Positions 9,193-19,263 of a stretch of 64,000 nt of DNA are shown one piece after another; within the stretch, counting starts at the first letter, position 1, and each line of letters starts with the position of its first letter. The position numbers and the translations under genes were made by a program. A model generated the notes under the pieces. It made no database searches and was not told the DNA's origin. It worked only from the letters and a program-made list of their open reading frames with translations. The stretch comes from Paenibacillus turpanensis (lineage in GTDB: Bacteria; Bacillota; Bacilli; Paenibacillales; YIM-B00363): positions 97,213-161,212 of the forward strand of contig NZ_WTLI01000001.1 of NCBI RefSeq assembly GCF_011421635.1. Reading direction: 5' to 3'.

Positions 9193-10449
9193 TTATCCGC
9201 GGAATAAGCGTAAAATATCGTTATAAGTTACAGCGATCATTAACAGCATGAGCATCGCAAAGCCAATAAAATGAACCATGCTTTCCCGGTTCGGATCAAT
9301 CGGTTTGCCGCGCAGCGCTTCTAGTCCGATGAAGAGAAGCCTGCTGCCGTCAAGCGCCGGAAATGGAAGCAAATTAAACAAGCCCAAATATAAGCTGAAT
9401 AAAGCTGTCCAGAAAATGTAATATTCCAGACCGGCCGCCGCATATTCCCCAGTTACTTCCACGATCCGTACCGGACCGCCTAGGTCATCCAGCTTAAACT
9501 GCAGCAGCACCAGGCGCTTAAAGCCGATTAAAATTTGTTCCGAAGATTCGATCGTCGTCGTCCATGCCCCTTTAATCGCTTCCGGGAAGGTTGCGCCGCG
9601 CGCCAATACCTGCGGGCGAATACCAACATAGCCTTTCCCGTCCTTGAGGCGCGGCGTAACCTTCTTCTCAATCGTTTCACCGTTGCGCTGAAGCGTCCAG
9701 GTCATCGATTTTTCAGGCGAATCCGTAATTAGGCTGACCAGCTTGCGTGGGTCAGAGCCAACCGTCTCACCGTTAACGGCAACGACTACATCGCCGGCCA
9801 TAAGTCCTGCTTCGCTTGCCGCTGTGTCTGGCTCAACGGAGCCAAGCTTGACTGCCTGCGGAATGCCGCTCATAAACATAAACACGACAAACAGCACAAA
9901 AGCAAGAATAAAATTCATAAACGGGCCAGCAAAAATTGCCAGCGCCCGCTGTCCGACCGTTTTACTGCCGAATTGACGGTTAACAGGAGCGATTTGTGTC
10001 TCCTGTCCCTTTGTCACCATCATCGCCTGTGGATCTACCGGATATCTTTGGATGTCTCCATCCACGTCCAGCTCCACAAATAAACGATGATCGAGATCAA
10101 TCTTCTGTACTTCACCGCGCACTGCGGTCGGGTGGTCGTCCAATTTATCCAAATATAAATGTGTAACCGTACCATTTCGCAGTCCAAGAGCAAGCGTCTG
10201 CCCTTCCGCTATATGTACGATTTCCGGGTCTTCCCCCGCCATTCTCACGTAGCCGCCGATTGGAAGCAAACGAAGCGTATATCGAGTTTCCCCTTTACGG
10301 AAAGAAACGACTTTCGGGCCGAAGCCAATCGCAAATTCCCTTACAAGAATACCGGCCCGCTTGGCAAAGTAGAAATGTCCCCATTCATGCAGTGTAACCA
10401 AGACAAAAAACATTAAAATGATCTGCAGTATCACCTGCGGTGTGAACAT
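9193..10449 (-). CDS. rseP: Site-2 intramembrane zinc metalloprotease RseP/RasP
   Basis: Membrane protease that cuts anti-sigma factors (RsiW in B. subtilis) and leftover signal peptides. Zinc site HEWGH at residues 21-25 in the first transmembrane helix. A hydrophobic segment follows the central region, then a PDZ domain (about 200-280, VEPDTAASEAGLMAGDVVVAVN), then the third zinc-ligand motif NLLPFPALDGSR near the C-terminus and a last helix. Length (418) is normal. ATG at 10449 with GGAGG at 9 bases. Lies between dxr and proS as in B. subtilis. Confidence 0.95.
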   Translation of the reverse strand: MFTPQVILQIILMFFVLVTLHEWGHFYFAKRAGILVREFAIGFGPKVVSFRKGETRYTLRLLPIGGYVRMAGEDPEIVHIAEGQTLALGLRNGTVTHLYLDKLDDHPTAVRGEVQKIDLDHRLFVELDVDGDIQRYPVDPQAMMVTKGQETQIAPVNRQFGSKTVGQRALAIFAGPFMNFILAFVLFVVFMFMSGIPQAVKLGSVEPDTAASEAGLMAGDVVVAVNGETVGSDPRKLVSLITDSPEKSMTWTLQRNGETIEKKVTPRLKDGKGYVGIRPQVLARGATFPEAIKGAWTTTIESSEQILIGFKRLVLLQFKLDDLGGPVRIVEVTGEYAAAGLEYYIFWTALFSLYLGLFNLLPFPALDGSRLLFIGLEALRGKPIDPNRESMVHFIGFAMLMLLMIAVTYNDILRLFRG

Positions 10450-10526
10450 GACCGGTTGCCTCCTTTGTTCTCCCCATGCAAGTATGTCCTAAGATTAACA
10501 TTATTCTCAATACCCACACAAGAGAA

Positions 10527-11672
10527 TCACAATTCAGCCTTTTTTCTTGCCCAACAATCGGCTTCCATTATTTCCTGCAAGCTCGGGTTCTCTATCCGTT
10601 CGTGCGAGGAAAGGGCATCTTCCACAATCGATTCAATTTGTAAGAATGGAATTTCGCCGCGCATAAAACGAGCAACAGCCACTTCATTCGCCGCATTGTA
10701 TACCGTAGTGGCAGTCCCAGAAGCCTTTCCTGCATCGTAGGCAAGCCGAAGCATCGGATAACGGTCGAAATCCGCTTCGCGGAAATGAAGAGCAGCCGCC
10801 TGCGCTAAATTCAGCTTCGGCGCATCGTTCGTTAAGCGTTCCGGATAAGTCAGCGAATATTGAATCGGTACCCGCATATCCGGGACGCCAAGCTGAGCCA
10901 TTACACTTCCGTCATGAAACTCGACTAAAGAGTGAATAATGCTCTGCGGATGAATCAGTACTTCAATCCGATCGTACCCGATATCATACAACCATCTTGC
11001 CTCGATAACCTCCAAGCCTTTGTTGGCCATCGTTGCCGAATCGATGGTGATCTTCGCTCCCATGGACCAATTCGGATGCTTCAATGCGTCCTCTACTGTA
11101 ACATGGGCAAGCTCAGCGCGTGTCCGGTCACGGAAGCTTCCCCCGGATGCCGTTATGATCAGCTTCGCGATCGCTTCAGGCGGCTCACCGTTTAAGCACT
11201 GGAATATGGCGGAATGCTCACTGTCCACCGGTACCAGAGTAACTCCTTTTCGCGCCGCAGCGCTTGTTACCAAATGTCCGGCGCTGACAAGCGTTTCTTT
11301 GTTGGCCAGCGCTATCGTCTTGCCCGCCTCAATGGCACGAAGCGTCGGAAGCAGCCCTGCACTGCCGACGATAGCAGTGACCGTAACATCCGCACCATCC
11401 GCAGAAGCCGTTTCAATGAGTCCCTCTTCCCCGTACACGATACGAGTATCGGAAGCCTTCACACCGAGCTGCAGCCGAAGCTGCTCTGCAAGCTCCTTGG
11501 TCGCAACCGATACCATCTTCGGTTGAAACTTTACGATTTGTTCATAAAGAAGAGGAAGGTTATACCCTCCGGCTAAGGCCACGACATGAAAACGCTCTGG
11601 ATGCCAACTAACGACATCGAGCGTTTGCGTTCCAATCGAGCCTGTACTGCCAAGTATGCTGATACCTTTCAA
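10527..11672 (-). CDS. dxr: 1-deoxy-D-xylulose 5-phosphate reductoisomerase
   Basis: Second step of the MEP isoprenoid pathway: DXP plus NADPH to MEP. 381 residues. N-terminal NADPH-binding [16 protein letters not shown] motif (here [18 protein letters not shown]), the [12 protein letters not shown] metal/substrate motif, SGGSFRD, and [22 protein letters not shown] are all present. TTG start at 11672 with GGGGG about 8 bases upstream. Clustered with uppS and cdsA, which act on later isoprenoid and lipid steps. Confidence 0.97.
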   Translation of the reverse strand: MKGISILGSTGSIGTQTLDVVSWHPERFHVVALAGGYNLPLLYEQIVKFQPKMVSVATKELAEQLRLQLGVKASDTRIVYGEEGLIETASADGADVTVTAIVGSAGLLPTLRAIEAGKTIALANKETLVSAGHLVTSAAARKGVTLVPVDSEHSAIFQCLNGEPPEAIAKLIITASGGSFRDRTRAELAHVTVEDALKHPNWSMGAKITIDSATMANKGLEVIEARWLYDIGYDRIEVLIHPQSIIHSLVEFHDGSVMAQLGVPDMRVPIQYSLTYPERLTNDAPKLNLAQAAALHFREADFDRYPMLRLAYDAGKASGTATTVYNAANEVAVARFMRGEIPFLQIESIVEDALSSHERIENPSLQEIMEADCWARKKAEL

Positions 11673-11689
11673 TTCGTTAATCCCCCTAG

Positions 11690-12484
11690 TTAATACGGGA
11701 TGAGAGACAGCAAATGCATGATTGGGAATACGATAATCCAGCTGTCCGTGCGATCCAGCACTCCACCATGTCCGGGAAGTAAATTCCCTGAATCCTTCAC
11801 GTCCCGCACCCTTTTATACGCGGATTGAATTAAATCGCCCATTTGTCCGAGAACAGCCGCTGCGATCCCGATCGTAAGCGCATGCCCCATCGTAAGCAAA
11901 TCCGGGCGAAGCAGTGAAAATACTACCGCGGACAAAACGGAGAATACAACTCCTCCCAGCGCGCCTTCTACTGTTTTTTTCGGAGATATGGATGGCCATA
12001 ATAATGTTTTTCCAAGAGTACGACCTAAAAAGTAAGCTCCCGTATCGCTCAGCCAAATGCAGGCAAAGAGCAGTGCCGTCCAAAAGAGCCCATTATCCCC
12101 TAGTCTAGTATATATCATATAGTAAAATCCGAAACCGATATAAATCGTCCCAATAAATAAAAGCGCGATTTTATCGATGCTCGTCTTATTTTTCGAAAGG
12201 ACTGTAATTGCAAAAAACAAAAACATCATGAGCCATACGACGGTCGGATAAGGCGGAACCGTAATGCCGAAGAGGTTTTTCCACGGCACAACAAAATACA
12301 AGACGCCAAGCAGACCTACTATAGCAGCCGCATCTGTGGGTCGGGAATGGTTCATTCGAACAAATTCAAAATACCCCATGATCGCAAGTAAGACGATAAG
12401 TGCCGTATATAGAACATCTCCTACGTACAGCAACGATAAGAACACGGCAGCTCCCAAGATCCCTGTGATCATCCGCTGCTTCAT
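11690..12484 (-). CDS. cdsA: Phosphatidate cytidylyltransferase (CDP-diglyceride synthase)
   Basis: Makes CDP-diacylglycerol from phosphatidate and CTP. A 264-residue polytopic membrane protein, about seven or eight hydrophobic helices. The CdsA signature is near the C-terminus: [12 protein letters not shown], then [17 protein letters not shown] sequence (here [20 protein letters not shown]). Start at the ATG at 12484 behind GGGGGG; the upstream open frame to 12661 overlaps uppS and is not family-like. Followed by dxr after 17 bases. Confidence 0.95.
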   Translation of the reverse strand: MKQRMITGILGAAVFLSLLYVGDVLYTALIVLLAIMGYFEFVRMNHSRPTDAAAIVGLLGVLYFVVPWKNLFGITVPPYPTVVWLMMFLFFAITVLSKNKTSIDKIALLFIGTIYIGFGFYYMIYTRLGDNGLFWTALLFACIWLSDTGAYFLGRTLGKTLLWPSISPKKTVEGALGGVVFSVLSAVVFSLLRPDLLTMGHALTIGIAAAVLGQMGDLIQSAYKRVRDVKDSGNLLPGHGGVLDRTDSWIIVFPIMHLLSLIPY

Positions 12485-12518
12485 GCCGTAACCCCCCGTT
12501 GACGTATTGCGCCCTTCC

Positions 12519-13283
12519 TCATATGCCGCCAAAACGTCTGGCGCGCTGCTGATACCCGGCGATCGCTTCGTAAAAATGCTCTTTCGTAAACTCCGGCCAC
12601 AGCGCATCGGTAAACCACATTTCGGTATACGCCATTTGCCACAGCATAAAATTGCTGACACGAAGCTCTCCGCTTGTTCGAATAAGCAGATCCGGGTCCG
12701 GAAGACCGCTTGATTGCAGCACAGCTTCCATATGCTCCTCGGTAAGCTCCTCTGGCTTCAGCTCACCGCGTGAGACAGACTCACAAAGCTGTTTCGCCGC
12801 ATAAAGAAGCTCTTTTCTGCCGCCGTAATTCAGAGCAAAATTTAAGATAAGTCCTGTATTGTTCTTCGTACGCTCAATACCTTCTTCAATCGGCCGTAAA
12901 GCATGCTCAGGCAAGCCCTCTCGGCTGCCCATCATACGGATTTGCACGTTATTTTTAATCAATTCCTCTATTTCCAAACCAAGGAATTCCTGCGGAAGCT
13001 TCATAAGAAAATCAACTTCATCTTTAGGCCGCTTCCAATTCTCTGTTGAAAATGCATACAACGTTAAAATTTCGATCCCTAGATCATTGGCTGTCATCGT
13101 GATTTGCTTTACATTCTTCATTCCTTGATGATGCCCTGCCACACGCGGCAGACCACGCTTACGCGCCCAGCGTCCGTTGCCGTCCATAATTACTGCAACA
13201 TGCTTCGGGATTTTCCCGGACGTAATATCGACTCGATCCGCCTGTTTCGTTTTTCCGAACCAGAGGTTCAACCGTTCCTTCAT
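12519..13283 (-). CDS. uppS: Isoprenyl transferase, undecaprenyl diphosphate synthase
   Basis: Cis-prenyltransferase that builds the C55 carrier for peptidoglycan. 254 residues. HVAVIMDGNGRWARKRG (catalytic Asp at about 34), TLYAFSTENWKRP, LNFALNYGGR and the C-terminal RTSGELRVSNFMLWQMAYTE with QRARRFGGI identify it. I choose ATG 13283 (GGGGGATT upstream) over an in-frame ATG at 13313, because the latter lies against a GC-rich hairpin and adds residues foreign to the family. Confidence 0.95.
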   Translation of the reverse strand: MKERLNLWFGKTKQADRVDITSGKIPKHVAVIMDGNGRWARKRGLPRVAGHHQGMKNVKQITMTANDLGIEILTLYAFSTENWKRPKDEVDFLMKLPQEFLGLEIEELIKNNVQIRMMGSREGLPEHALRPIEEGIERTKNNTGLILNFALNYGGRKELLYAAKQLCESVSRGELKPEELTEEHMEAVLQSSGLPDPDLLIRTSGELRVSNFMLWQMAYTEMWFTDALWPEFTKEHFYEAIAGYQQRARRFGGI

Positions 13284-13314
13284 ATCGAATCCCCCAACAT
13301 CGGCGTGAACCATG

Positions 13315-13337
13315 ACACCCCCCGAAACGGGGGGTGT
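13315..13337 (-). promoter_or_regulatory. GC-rich hairpin between frr and uppS
   Basis: Perfect 10-bp stem (13315-13324 with 13328-13337, three-base AAA loop). There is no U-tract on the minus strand after it, so it is not a standard terminator. It may protect the frr 3' end, or be a processing or pause site that lowers uppS expression. Confidence 0.55.
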
Positions 13338-13349
13338 GCGGATACGCGT

Positions 13350-13904
13350 TTATACTTCCATGATTTCCTTTTCTTTCGCTGCCAAAATCTTATCAACCTC
13401 TGCGGTGAACTTATCCGTCGTTTTCTGGATGTCTTCCTGGTGGCGACGGGATTCGTCCTCGGAGATTTGATCCTTTTCCAGCTTCTTAATATCATCATTC
13501 GCGTCGCGGCGGATGTTGCGGATCGCAACCTTCGCTTCCTCGCCGAATTTTTTCGTCATTTTCACGAGCTCTGCTCTGCGCTCTTCTGTTAAAGCAGGCA
13601 CGACAATGCGGATGATCGTTCCGTCACTGGACGGTGTAAGCCCCAGATCGGACTTCATGATCGCTTTCTCTACGGCCGACAGTGCAGATTTATCCCAAGG
13701 CTGAAGAACGATGGTCCGAGGATCTGGAGTCGTGATTGAGGCCACTTGGTTAATCGGTGTCATCGAACCGTAGTATTCGACTTGGATCCGATCCAATAAT
13801 GCAGGATTCGCTCGCCCCGCACGCAGTGTAGCAAGATCGCGCTTTAGCGCAGCGATTGCTTTATCCATACGCTCTTCAGCGTTTTTCTTAATGCTTTGCG
13901 GCAT
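13350..13904 (-). CDS. frr: Ribosome recycling factor
   Basis: Splits the post-termination ribosome together with EF-G. 184 residues, the typical length. Family sequences are visible: [29 protein letters not shown] near the N-terminus, and [18 protein letters not shown], then [13 protein letters not shown] and SEDESRR in the long helices. ATG at 13904, two bases after pyrH. Confidence 0.97.
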   Translation of the reverse strand: MPQSIKKNAEERMDKAIAALKRDLATLRAGRANPALLDRIQVEYYGSMTPINQVASITTPDPRTIVLQPWDKSALSAVEKAIMKSDLGLTPSSDGTIIRIVVPALTEERRAELVKMTKKFGEEAKVAIRNIRRDANDDIKKLEKDQISEDESRRHQEDIQKTTDKFTAEVDKILAAKEKEIMEV

Positions 13905-13906
13905 GT

Positions 13907-14665
<759 letters not shown>

Positions 14666-14666
14666 C

Positions 14667-14694
14667 TAAAAAAGAAGGAACACAGCGTGTTCCC
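14667..14694 (-). terminator. Terminator between tsf and pyrH
   Basis: 7-bp stem 14677-14683 with 14687-14693, three-base loop, followed on the minus strand by TTCTTTTTTAG. Read-through would still be needed to express pyrH unless it has its own promoter, which I do not see. Confidence 0.75.
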
Positions 14695-14707
14695 GTCAGT
14701 CTTCTTC

Positions 14708-15358
14708 TTATTGTTTCACTTGCGCCATAACTTCTTCGGCAAAGTTTTCTTGCTTCTTCTCTAAACCTTCGCCAAGCTCAAAGCGCGCGAAACGACGGAT
14801 CGAAAGGTTTTCCCCGATCGTTGCGATTTTTTCGTTCAACAGCTGCAGAACTGTTTTGTCTGGATCTTTAACGAACGGCTGCTCCAGCAAGCAGTATTCT
14901 TCGTAGAATTTCTTAACGCGGCCTTCAACCATCTTTTCTGCAATGTTTTCCGGCTTGCCTTCATTGATTGCCTGCGCCTTCAAGATTTCGCGTTCTTTCT
15001 CGATTTCGCTTGCAGGCACTTCTTCCCGACGAATGTAACGCGGGCTAGCTGCAGCAATGTGCATTGCGATATCACGCGCAAATTCTTTGAATTGAGCGTT
15101 TTTCGCAACGAAGTCCGTTTCGGAATTGATTTCAACGAGTACGCCGATCCGGCCTGCACCGTGGATGTAAGCTTCAACTACACCCTCAGTAGCGACACGG
15201 TCTGCTTTTTTCGCAGCTGCAGAAAGACCCTTCTCACGAAGAAGTTCCGCCGCGCGAGTCAAATCGCCATTTGCTTCTTCCAATGCTTTTTTGCAGTCCA
15301 GCATTCCTGCGCCTGTTTTTTCACGCAGATCTTTTACTAGGGACGCGTTAACCGCCAT
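14708..15358 (-). CDS. tsf: Translation elongation factor Ts
   Basis: Guanine-nucleotide exchange factor for EF-Tu. 216 residues from the ATG at 15358 (GGAGG upstream); the in-frame start at 15388 gives a non-family extension. The N-terminal UBA-like domain reads [20 protein letters not shown]. The [19 protein letters not shown] motif marks the EF-Tu-binding core. The protein is shorter than E. coli EF-Ts (283), with a reduced dimerisation region, as is common in some Firmicutes. Confidence 0.96.
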   Translation of the reverse strand: MAVNASLVKDLREKTGAGMLDCKKALEEANGDLTRAAELLREKGLSAAAKKADRVATEGVVEAYIHGAGRIGVLVEINSETDFVAKNAQFKEFARDIAMHIAAASPRYIRREEVPASEIEKEREILKAQAINEGKPENIAEKMVEGRVKKFYEEYCLLEQPFVKDPDKTVLQLLNEKIATIGENLSIRRFARFELGEGLEKKQENFAEEVMAQVKQ

Positions 15359-15412
15359 GTTATGTATCCTCCTTGAATTAAACTTCATGTTTAGAAGTGT
15401 AAGTTTGTATCC

Positions 15413-15454
15413 ATAAAAAAGGGTAGGGTTCGGTTTTCAACCTCTCCTACCCTT
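15413..15454 (-). terminator. Terminator between rpsB and tsf
   Basis: 9-bp stem 15419-15427 with 15446-15454, followed on the minus strand by TTTTTTATGG. The loop can pair further. It probably gives partial termination, with rpsB made in excess of tsf. Confidence 0.82.
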
Positions 15455-15480
15455 ATTTGTTGTTCCTTTAATTCGAATAA

Positions 15481-16179
15481 TTATGCAGTCGTTTGCTCGC
15501 CCTGGTGAGCTTCGACAACAGCATCCGCCATTTTCGCTGTAAGCAGCTTAACAGCACGGATTGCGTCATCGTTACCTGGGATTACATAATCGATTTCATC
15601 CGGATCGCAGTTTGTATCAACGATACCAACGATCGGAATACCAAGCTTGCGCGCTTCTGCAACAGCGATACGCTCTTTACGAGGATCGATGATGAACAGT
15701 GCGTCAGGAAGCTTGCGCATATTCTTAATGCCGCCGAGGAATTTCTCAAGACGCTCTTGCTCTTTGCGAAGCAAGATAACTTCTTTCTTCGGCAGAACTT
15801 CGAATGTTCCGTCTTCTTCCATACGAGTAAGCTCATGCAAACGATCGATACGCTTTTGAATCGTTTGGAAGTTTGTCAGCGTGCCGCCGAGCCAACGCTG
15901 GTTAATGAAGTACATACCGCAGCGCTCTGCTTCTTCAGCAACGGAATCTTGAGCTTGCTTTTTTGTTCCGACGAACAGCATCGTGCCGCCTTCAGCAGCC
16001 AGGTTGCGAACAAAGTTGTACGCTTCCTCAACTTTTTTGACCGTCTTCTGAAGGTCAATAATGTAAATCCCGTTTCTTTCGGTGAAGATGTATTTGTCCA
16101 TTTTCGGGTTCCAACGACGGGTCTGGTGACCGAAGTGTACCCCAGCTTCAAGAAGCTGCTTCATGGAAATAACTGCCAT
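15481..16179 (-). CDS. rpsB: 30S ribosomal protein S2
   Basis: Small-subunit protein S2, 232 residues. It begins [20 protein letters not shown] and holds [26 protein letters not shown], the family signature, then [14 protein letters not shown] and [15 protein letters not shown] at 16179 with AGGAGGT at 9 bases; an ATG two codons upstream is less likely. First gene of the rpsB-tsf-pyrH-frr cluster. It has its own promoter and a structured leader. Confidence 0.98.
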   Translation of the reverse strand: MAVISMKQLLEAGVHFGHQTRRWNPKMDKYIFTERNGIYIIDLQKTVKKVEEAYNFVRNLAAEGGTMLFVGTKKQAQDSVAEEAERCGMYFINQRWLGGTLTNFQTIQKRIDRLHELTRMEEDGTFEVLPKKEVILLRKEQERLEKFLGGIKNMRKLPDALFIIDPRKERIAVAEARKLGIPIVGIVDTNCDPDEIDYVIPGNDDAIRAVKLLTAKMADAVVEAHQGEQTTA

Positions 16180-16305
16180 CTCCACACACCTCCTCTAAAT
16201 TGGTTTTTTATGGTGTCCTCCGCGTCTCGCATCTTCGCTAAGACTTCTGTTTCCAGAAGCACCGCTTAGTCGAATTAAGGCGCGTGCGTGATTACAACCG
16301 ACATT
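16180..16305 (-). promoter_or_regulatory. Structured 5' leader of rpsB
   Basis: About 125 bases between the promoter and rpsB. A strong hairpin is visible: CTTCTG/CAGAAG with a GAAA loop on the RNA strand (16244-16259), nested in CTAAG/CTTAG (16238-16242 with 16265-16269). Flanking GC-rich arms could close a longer stem. Ribosomal-protein leaders often bind the protein product, so S2 autoregulation is plausible. I cannot match it to a named Rfam family by eye. Confidence 0.5.
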
Positions 16306-16306
16306 T

Positions 16307-16336
16307 AATATACCATAATCGACAGATGCAATGCAA
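16307..16336 (-). promoter_or_regulatory. Probable sigma-A promoter of rpsB
   Basis: Minus strand TTGCAT (16331-16336), an 18-base spacer, TATATT (16307-16312), with an extended -10 TG. It lies right after the last flagellar-operon gene, with no obvious terminator between them. Confidence 0.6.
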
Positions 16337-16348
16337 CCGGAACTATCC

Positions 16349-16849
16349 CTATGGCTTAATGGTAATTCGCGTTATAATTTCCGCCAGCTCCGGCTTACCC
16401 ACGAACACATAGGTGCCAATCTGCAGCTTTTGATTCAGCTGCTGTTCTGCAAGTGCTGTCAAAAATTGATTCCGGCTCGATACGAGACCTAATTTTGTCA
16501 ACGCATCGGCAATGGACGTTGCACTCGATTGCTCCGTTATAATCAACGCCGTTTTCATTTCCTGCTGCTGCTCTGCGGCCGCCTTCTTCGCCGCTTCTTC
16601 AGCCGCAGTCTGCTGAAGCTTGGCCACTTCTTCCTGCGTGTAAAGCTTCTCGCCTTTCTTTACTAACTCATAGCCATGAGCTGAAGCTTTTTCTTTTACG
16701 ACCTCGACGGTGTCCTGCGCAGCTTCCCCAGGCTGTGGAGGAAGAGTCTTGCCCGGACCCTCCTGTGCAAAGGTAAGCAGCTGCATGATTAAGGCTGTGC
16801 CAATAATCCCCCATCCGAGACCATACAGAAATCGTTTTTTATCAGACAC
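16349..16849 (-). CDS. Membrane-anchored protein with MltG/YceG-like LysM-type C-terminus
   Basis: 166 residues. One transmembrane helix near the N-terminus (about 8-28) with a very short cytoplasmic tail, then an Ala/Glu/Gln-rich probable coiled coil (70-98). The C-terminal part (about 100-165) resembles the small LysM-like domain of the endolytic transglycosylase MltG (a LGLVSSRNQFL segment, then QIGTYVFVGKPELAEII). The catalytic domain of MltG is absent, so it is not predicted to cut glycan. GTG at 16849 with AGGAGG, overlapping the upstream gene by 8 bases. Last gene of the flagellar operon. Function unknown; a wall- or membrane-associated partner of motility is a guess. Confidence 0.7.
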   Translation of the reverse strand: MSDKKRFLYGLGWGIIGTALIMQLLTFAQEGPGKTLPPQPGEAAQDTVEVVKEKASAHGYELVKKGEKLYTQEEVAKLQQTAAEEAAKKAAAEQQQEMKTALIITEQSSATSIADALTKLGLVSSRNQFLTALAEQQLNQKLQIGTYVFVGKPELAEIITRITIKP

Positions 16850-17450
16850 GGGAATCCTCCTCCCGCTCCGCTAGCCCAATAATTAGCTGGACTTCGCCTT
16901 TATTCATAGAAAGCTTTTTCGCTATGTACTCAACCGATTTCCCCTGCTCGTGCAGCTCAAACAGCTCGCTGTAGCGCTGCTTCATCGTCTGCTTTTCCAT
17001 CGGCTGCTCCTCTGGAACCATTTCAGCTTCCGCTACAGCTTCAGCTTCCGGCTCGATCGTTTCAGAAACGTTTTGGACAGTTTCCGCAGGCTGAACCGTT
17101 CTAGCCGCTTGATCGAAGCGTTGTTCCTTTAGCCAAGAAATTTGTTCTTTTAAAAACGCCATTTCATCGCTGTTCATTTCCAGTTTTTGCAGCTTTTGCT
17201 TCAGGCCTCCGACTTCCTCGGCATGAGCCTGCTTCATCTCTAAAATTACGTTCATCAGCTGCTTGTTTTCCTGTTCGAATTCGACAGCAAAAGCCTCCAT
17301 CGTCTGCTCAAAGTCATTGGGAATTCCCCCCTGATCTTCGGCTTTCAACGCAGGCTTTTTAGGCAGCATAAATGCGTACAATAAAATTACCGCTCCAAGT
17401 AATACGATGACTTGCCATGGCTCCAAGTTTACGATCACCCAATCTGTCAA
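16842..17450 (-). CDS. swrB: SwrB/YlxL-like single-pass membrane protein (DUF6115 type)
   Basis: 202 residues: an N-terminal transmembrane helix (about 10-30), a coiled coil (about 45-110), an acidic linker, and a C-terminal helix-turn-helix-like module (YSELFELHEQGKSVEYIAKK, then LSMNKGEVQLIIGLAERE). B. subtilis SwrB has the same plan and the same place after sigD. It promotes export-apparatus activation and swarming. The sequence match is judged by eye from layout and the C-terminal motif. The TTG start at 17450 has a weak ribosome site, and a GTG four codons later is possible. Confidence 0.75.
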   Translation of the reverse strand: MTDWVIVNLEPWQVIVLLGAVILLYAFMLPKKPALKAEDQGGIPNDFEQTMEAFAVEFEQENKQLMNVILEMKQAHAEEVGGLKQKLQKLEMNSDEMAFLKEQISWLKEQRFDQAARTVQPAETVQNVSETIEPEAEAVAEAEMVPEEQPMEKQTMKQRYSELFELHEQGKSVEYIAKKLSMNKGEVQLIIGLAEREEDSRV

Positions 17451-17464
17451 AAATTTTATGTCGC

Positions 17465-17794
17465 CTAGAGCTTGAAATCAATATGCTGCCCTTTAAAAGG
17501 ATGCGGCCGCTCCTGCTTCGAGTCCTCTTCATGCCGCTCGCGGTTAGGGGACCGTTTTTTTTGCTTTTTGCTTCGGTTGTACGGATTTTTGGCTCCATGC
17601 TCATCGTGAATGACTACGGCATCTGATTCTTGAACCTTGGCACTCTTTTGGCGCATGGCCTCCGTCCGTCTCAGCTCATCTTTCCCCTGCTGTGCCTGCT
17701 CCGCAGTCATTTTGTTTTGCAGCTGGCTTTGGAGCAGCGCAGCATCGTTTACACGCGGCAGCGCAATTTGCAGTTCTACGGGCTTAAAGTTCAT
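17465..17794 (-). CDS. Hypothetical small charged protein in the flagellar operon
   Basis: 109 residues, no membrane segment, highly hydrophilic, with a basic stretch (SKKQKKRSPNRERHEE) before a tail ending HPFKGQHIDFKL. The start (ATG 17794, GGAGGG upstream) is convincing, and the gene fits tightly between fapA and the swrB-like gene, so it is likely real. I do not recognise a family. The distinct C-terminal tail suggests a short binding motif. No counterpart at this place in B. subtilis that I know of. Confidence 0.7.
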   Translation of the reverse strand: MNFKPVELQIALPRVNDAALLQSQLQNKMTAEQAQQGKDELRRTEAMRQKSAKVQESDAVVIHDEHGAKNPYNRSKKQKKRSPNRERHEEDSKQERPHPFKGQHIDFKL

Positions 17795-17812
17795 TCATTC
17801 GCCCTCCAATCA

Positions 17813-19228
17813 TCACGAATTGAAGTTTGAGACCTGAGCGATTTCCCCGTCAATTAAACGGAAAGAGATTTTCGGCGTTGGGTCTTTGACAAACCGGGTA
17901 TACCTGCCGATTACAATTTTAGAACCTCCGTAGATCGTTCCGTTGATATCCACTCTGGCCCGTTCCGTATCCTCTAGCGAATGCTCAATTTCCAGTACCC
18001 GATCCTTAAGAACCGCCTGTTCTTCCAGCGTCTGCTTTTTGGTATGGTTTAACCGGATTCGCATCGCCATTTTTTCCTGATTCAATTGTCCTACGGAAGC
18101 CAGTTGATTCAGCAAGGCTAGCGCCTGCTCTGTTTTCATCAAATTTTCTTCCAGAGATTTAATCTGGCTTCGAAGCTCTACCAGCTCGTTTCGCAATTCA
18201 GGAAGAACACCAACCTCAATAACCGTAACCGTGGAGGTAGAATTCCCGACTGTCCTAGCCACGACTCTCTCGCCAGCCTGGATCACCCCGCCAACGACAA
18301 GCCCTTTCGCGCCATTGCAAATGACATCTTTTCCTGCCTTCACTTTGGAGTGCATGATGCTTTGGCTAACGATTACGTCTTTATCGGCCTCGACATTGCC
18401 TTCTAGAATAAACGAGGTCTTTACATTTTCCCCTGCTTTAATCAAGCCCTTATGGTTCGCTGTAATACCCGCTGTGATATCAATAGATCCGCCGGCCTCC
18501 AGCTCCGCGCCTTCAATTCCGCCTACTACACGAATATCGCCGGCTGCCCGAATACGAAAGCCCGTCAGTACATTCCCACGGATCACGACATTCCCGACAA
18601 AATCAATATTCCCAATATTATAATCGACATCCCCATTTACTTCATATACAGGGAATACATTAATTTTATCTTTTTCGGTTTTCGTTATCAGTCCGTCAAT
18701 TGCTGCATACAGCTTCATCTTCTCAGGATCGGTGACAACGTTTTTGCCGACTTTAAAGTACGCCTCACGTCCGTCCTTCGCTGCTGCAACCTCACCCGTC
18801 ACAAGCATTCCCGCTTGTCCTGCGGTTGCCAATATCCGTTCCGCGATTAGCTCGCCTTTTTTCACATTTTTCAGCTTAACGACTTCTTTATAATCAACCG
18901 TTCCGTCTTCGTTTGTCTGCGGTCGAACTCCTTCGCTTTCCCAATCGAATTCGGAAACAATTTTCCCATCCTCGCCCTTGACCGGAGCCTGTCCTTCGGC
19001 AACTACAATCGTTTGCCCGCTAAAGCCTTGCGGCGATTCAGCAAATTTTTTCAATACCTCGTGACGCAGACCATATACTACGCCGTAAGACTGCAAATAC
19101 TGCTCGACCTGCTCAACTGAAAAAGCGACCTTCTCGTCCACTCGCATCACACGCATCTCTGCCGTTAACTTATCATCAGCGATTGCAAGAGTAACGAACT
19201 CATCCAACGAAAAATCCGGATTGCTCAC
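17813..19228 (-). CDS. fapA: FapA/DUF342 flagellar assembly protein A-like
   Basis: 471 residues with a central DUF342 (FapA) beta-helix region (about 180-340). Repeated short strands rich in G, V and N occur here, such as IDFVGNVVIRGNVLTGF, IRAAGDIRVVGGIEGAEL and SIDITAGITANHKGLIKAGE. A coiled coil (about 345-420) and a small C-terminal domain follow. Proteins of this family occur in flagellar or polar loci; a role in assembly or polar localisation is known for some members, not shown here. GTG start at 19228 behind GGGGGAG. Follows sigD by 35 bases. B. subtilis lacks it in this operon. Confidence 0.85.
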   Translation of the reverse strand: MSNPDFSLDEFVTLAIADDKLTAEMRVMRVDEKVAFSVEQVEQYLQSYGVVYGLRHEVLKKFAESPQGFSGQTIVVAEGQAPVKGEDGKIVSEFDWESEGVRPQTNEDGTVDYKEVVKLKNVKKGELIAERILATAGQAGMLVTGEVAAAKDGREAYFKVGKNVVTDPEKMKLYAAIDGLITKTEKDKINVFPVYEVNGDVDYNIGNIDFVGNVVIRGNVLTGFRIRAAGDIRVVGGIEGAELEAGGSIDITAGITANHKGLIKAGENVKTSFILEGNVEADKDVIVSQSIMHSKVKAGKDVICNGAKGLVVGGVIQAGERVVARTVGNSTSTVTVIEVGVLPELRNELVELRSQIKSLEENLMKTEQALALLNQLASVGQLNQEKMAMRIRLNHTKKQTLEEQAVLKDRVLEIEHSLEDTERARVDINGTIYGGSKIVIGRYTRFVKDPTPKISFRLIDGEIAQVSNFNS

Positions 19229-19263
19229 AGTTCTCCCCCTAACGGTGCGAACACCAAAAAAAA

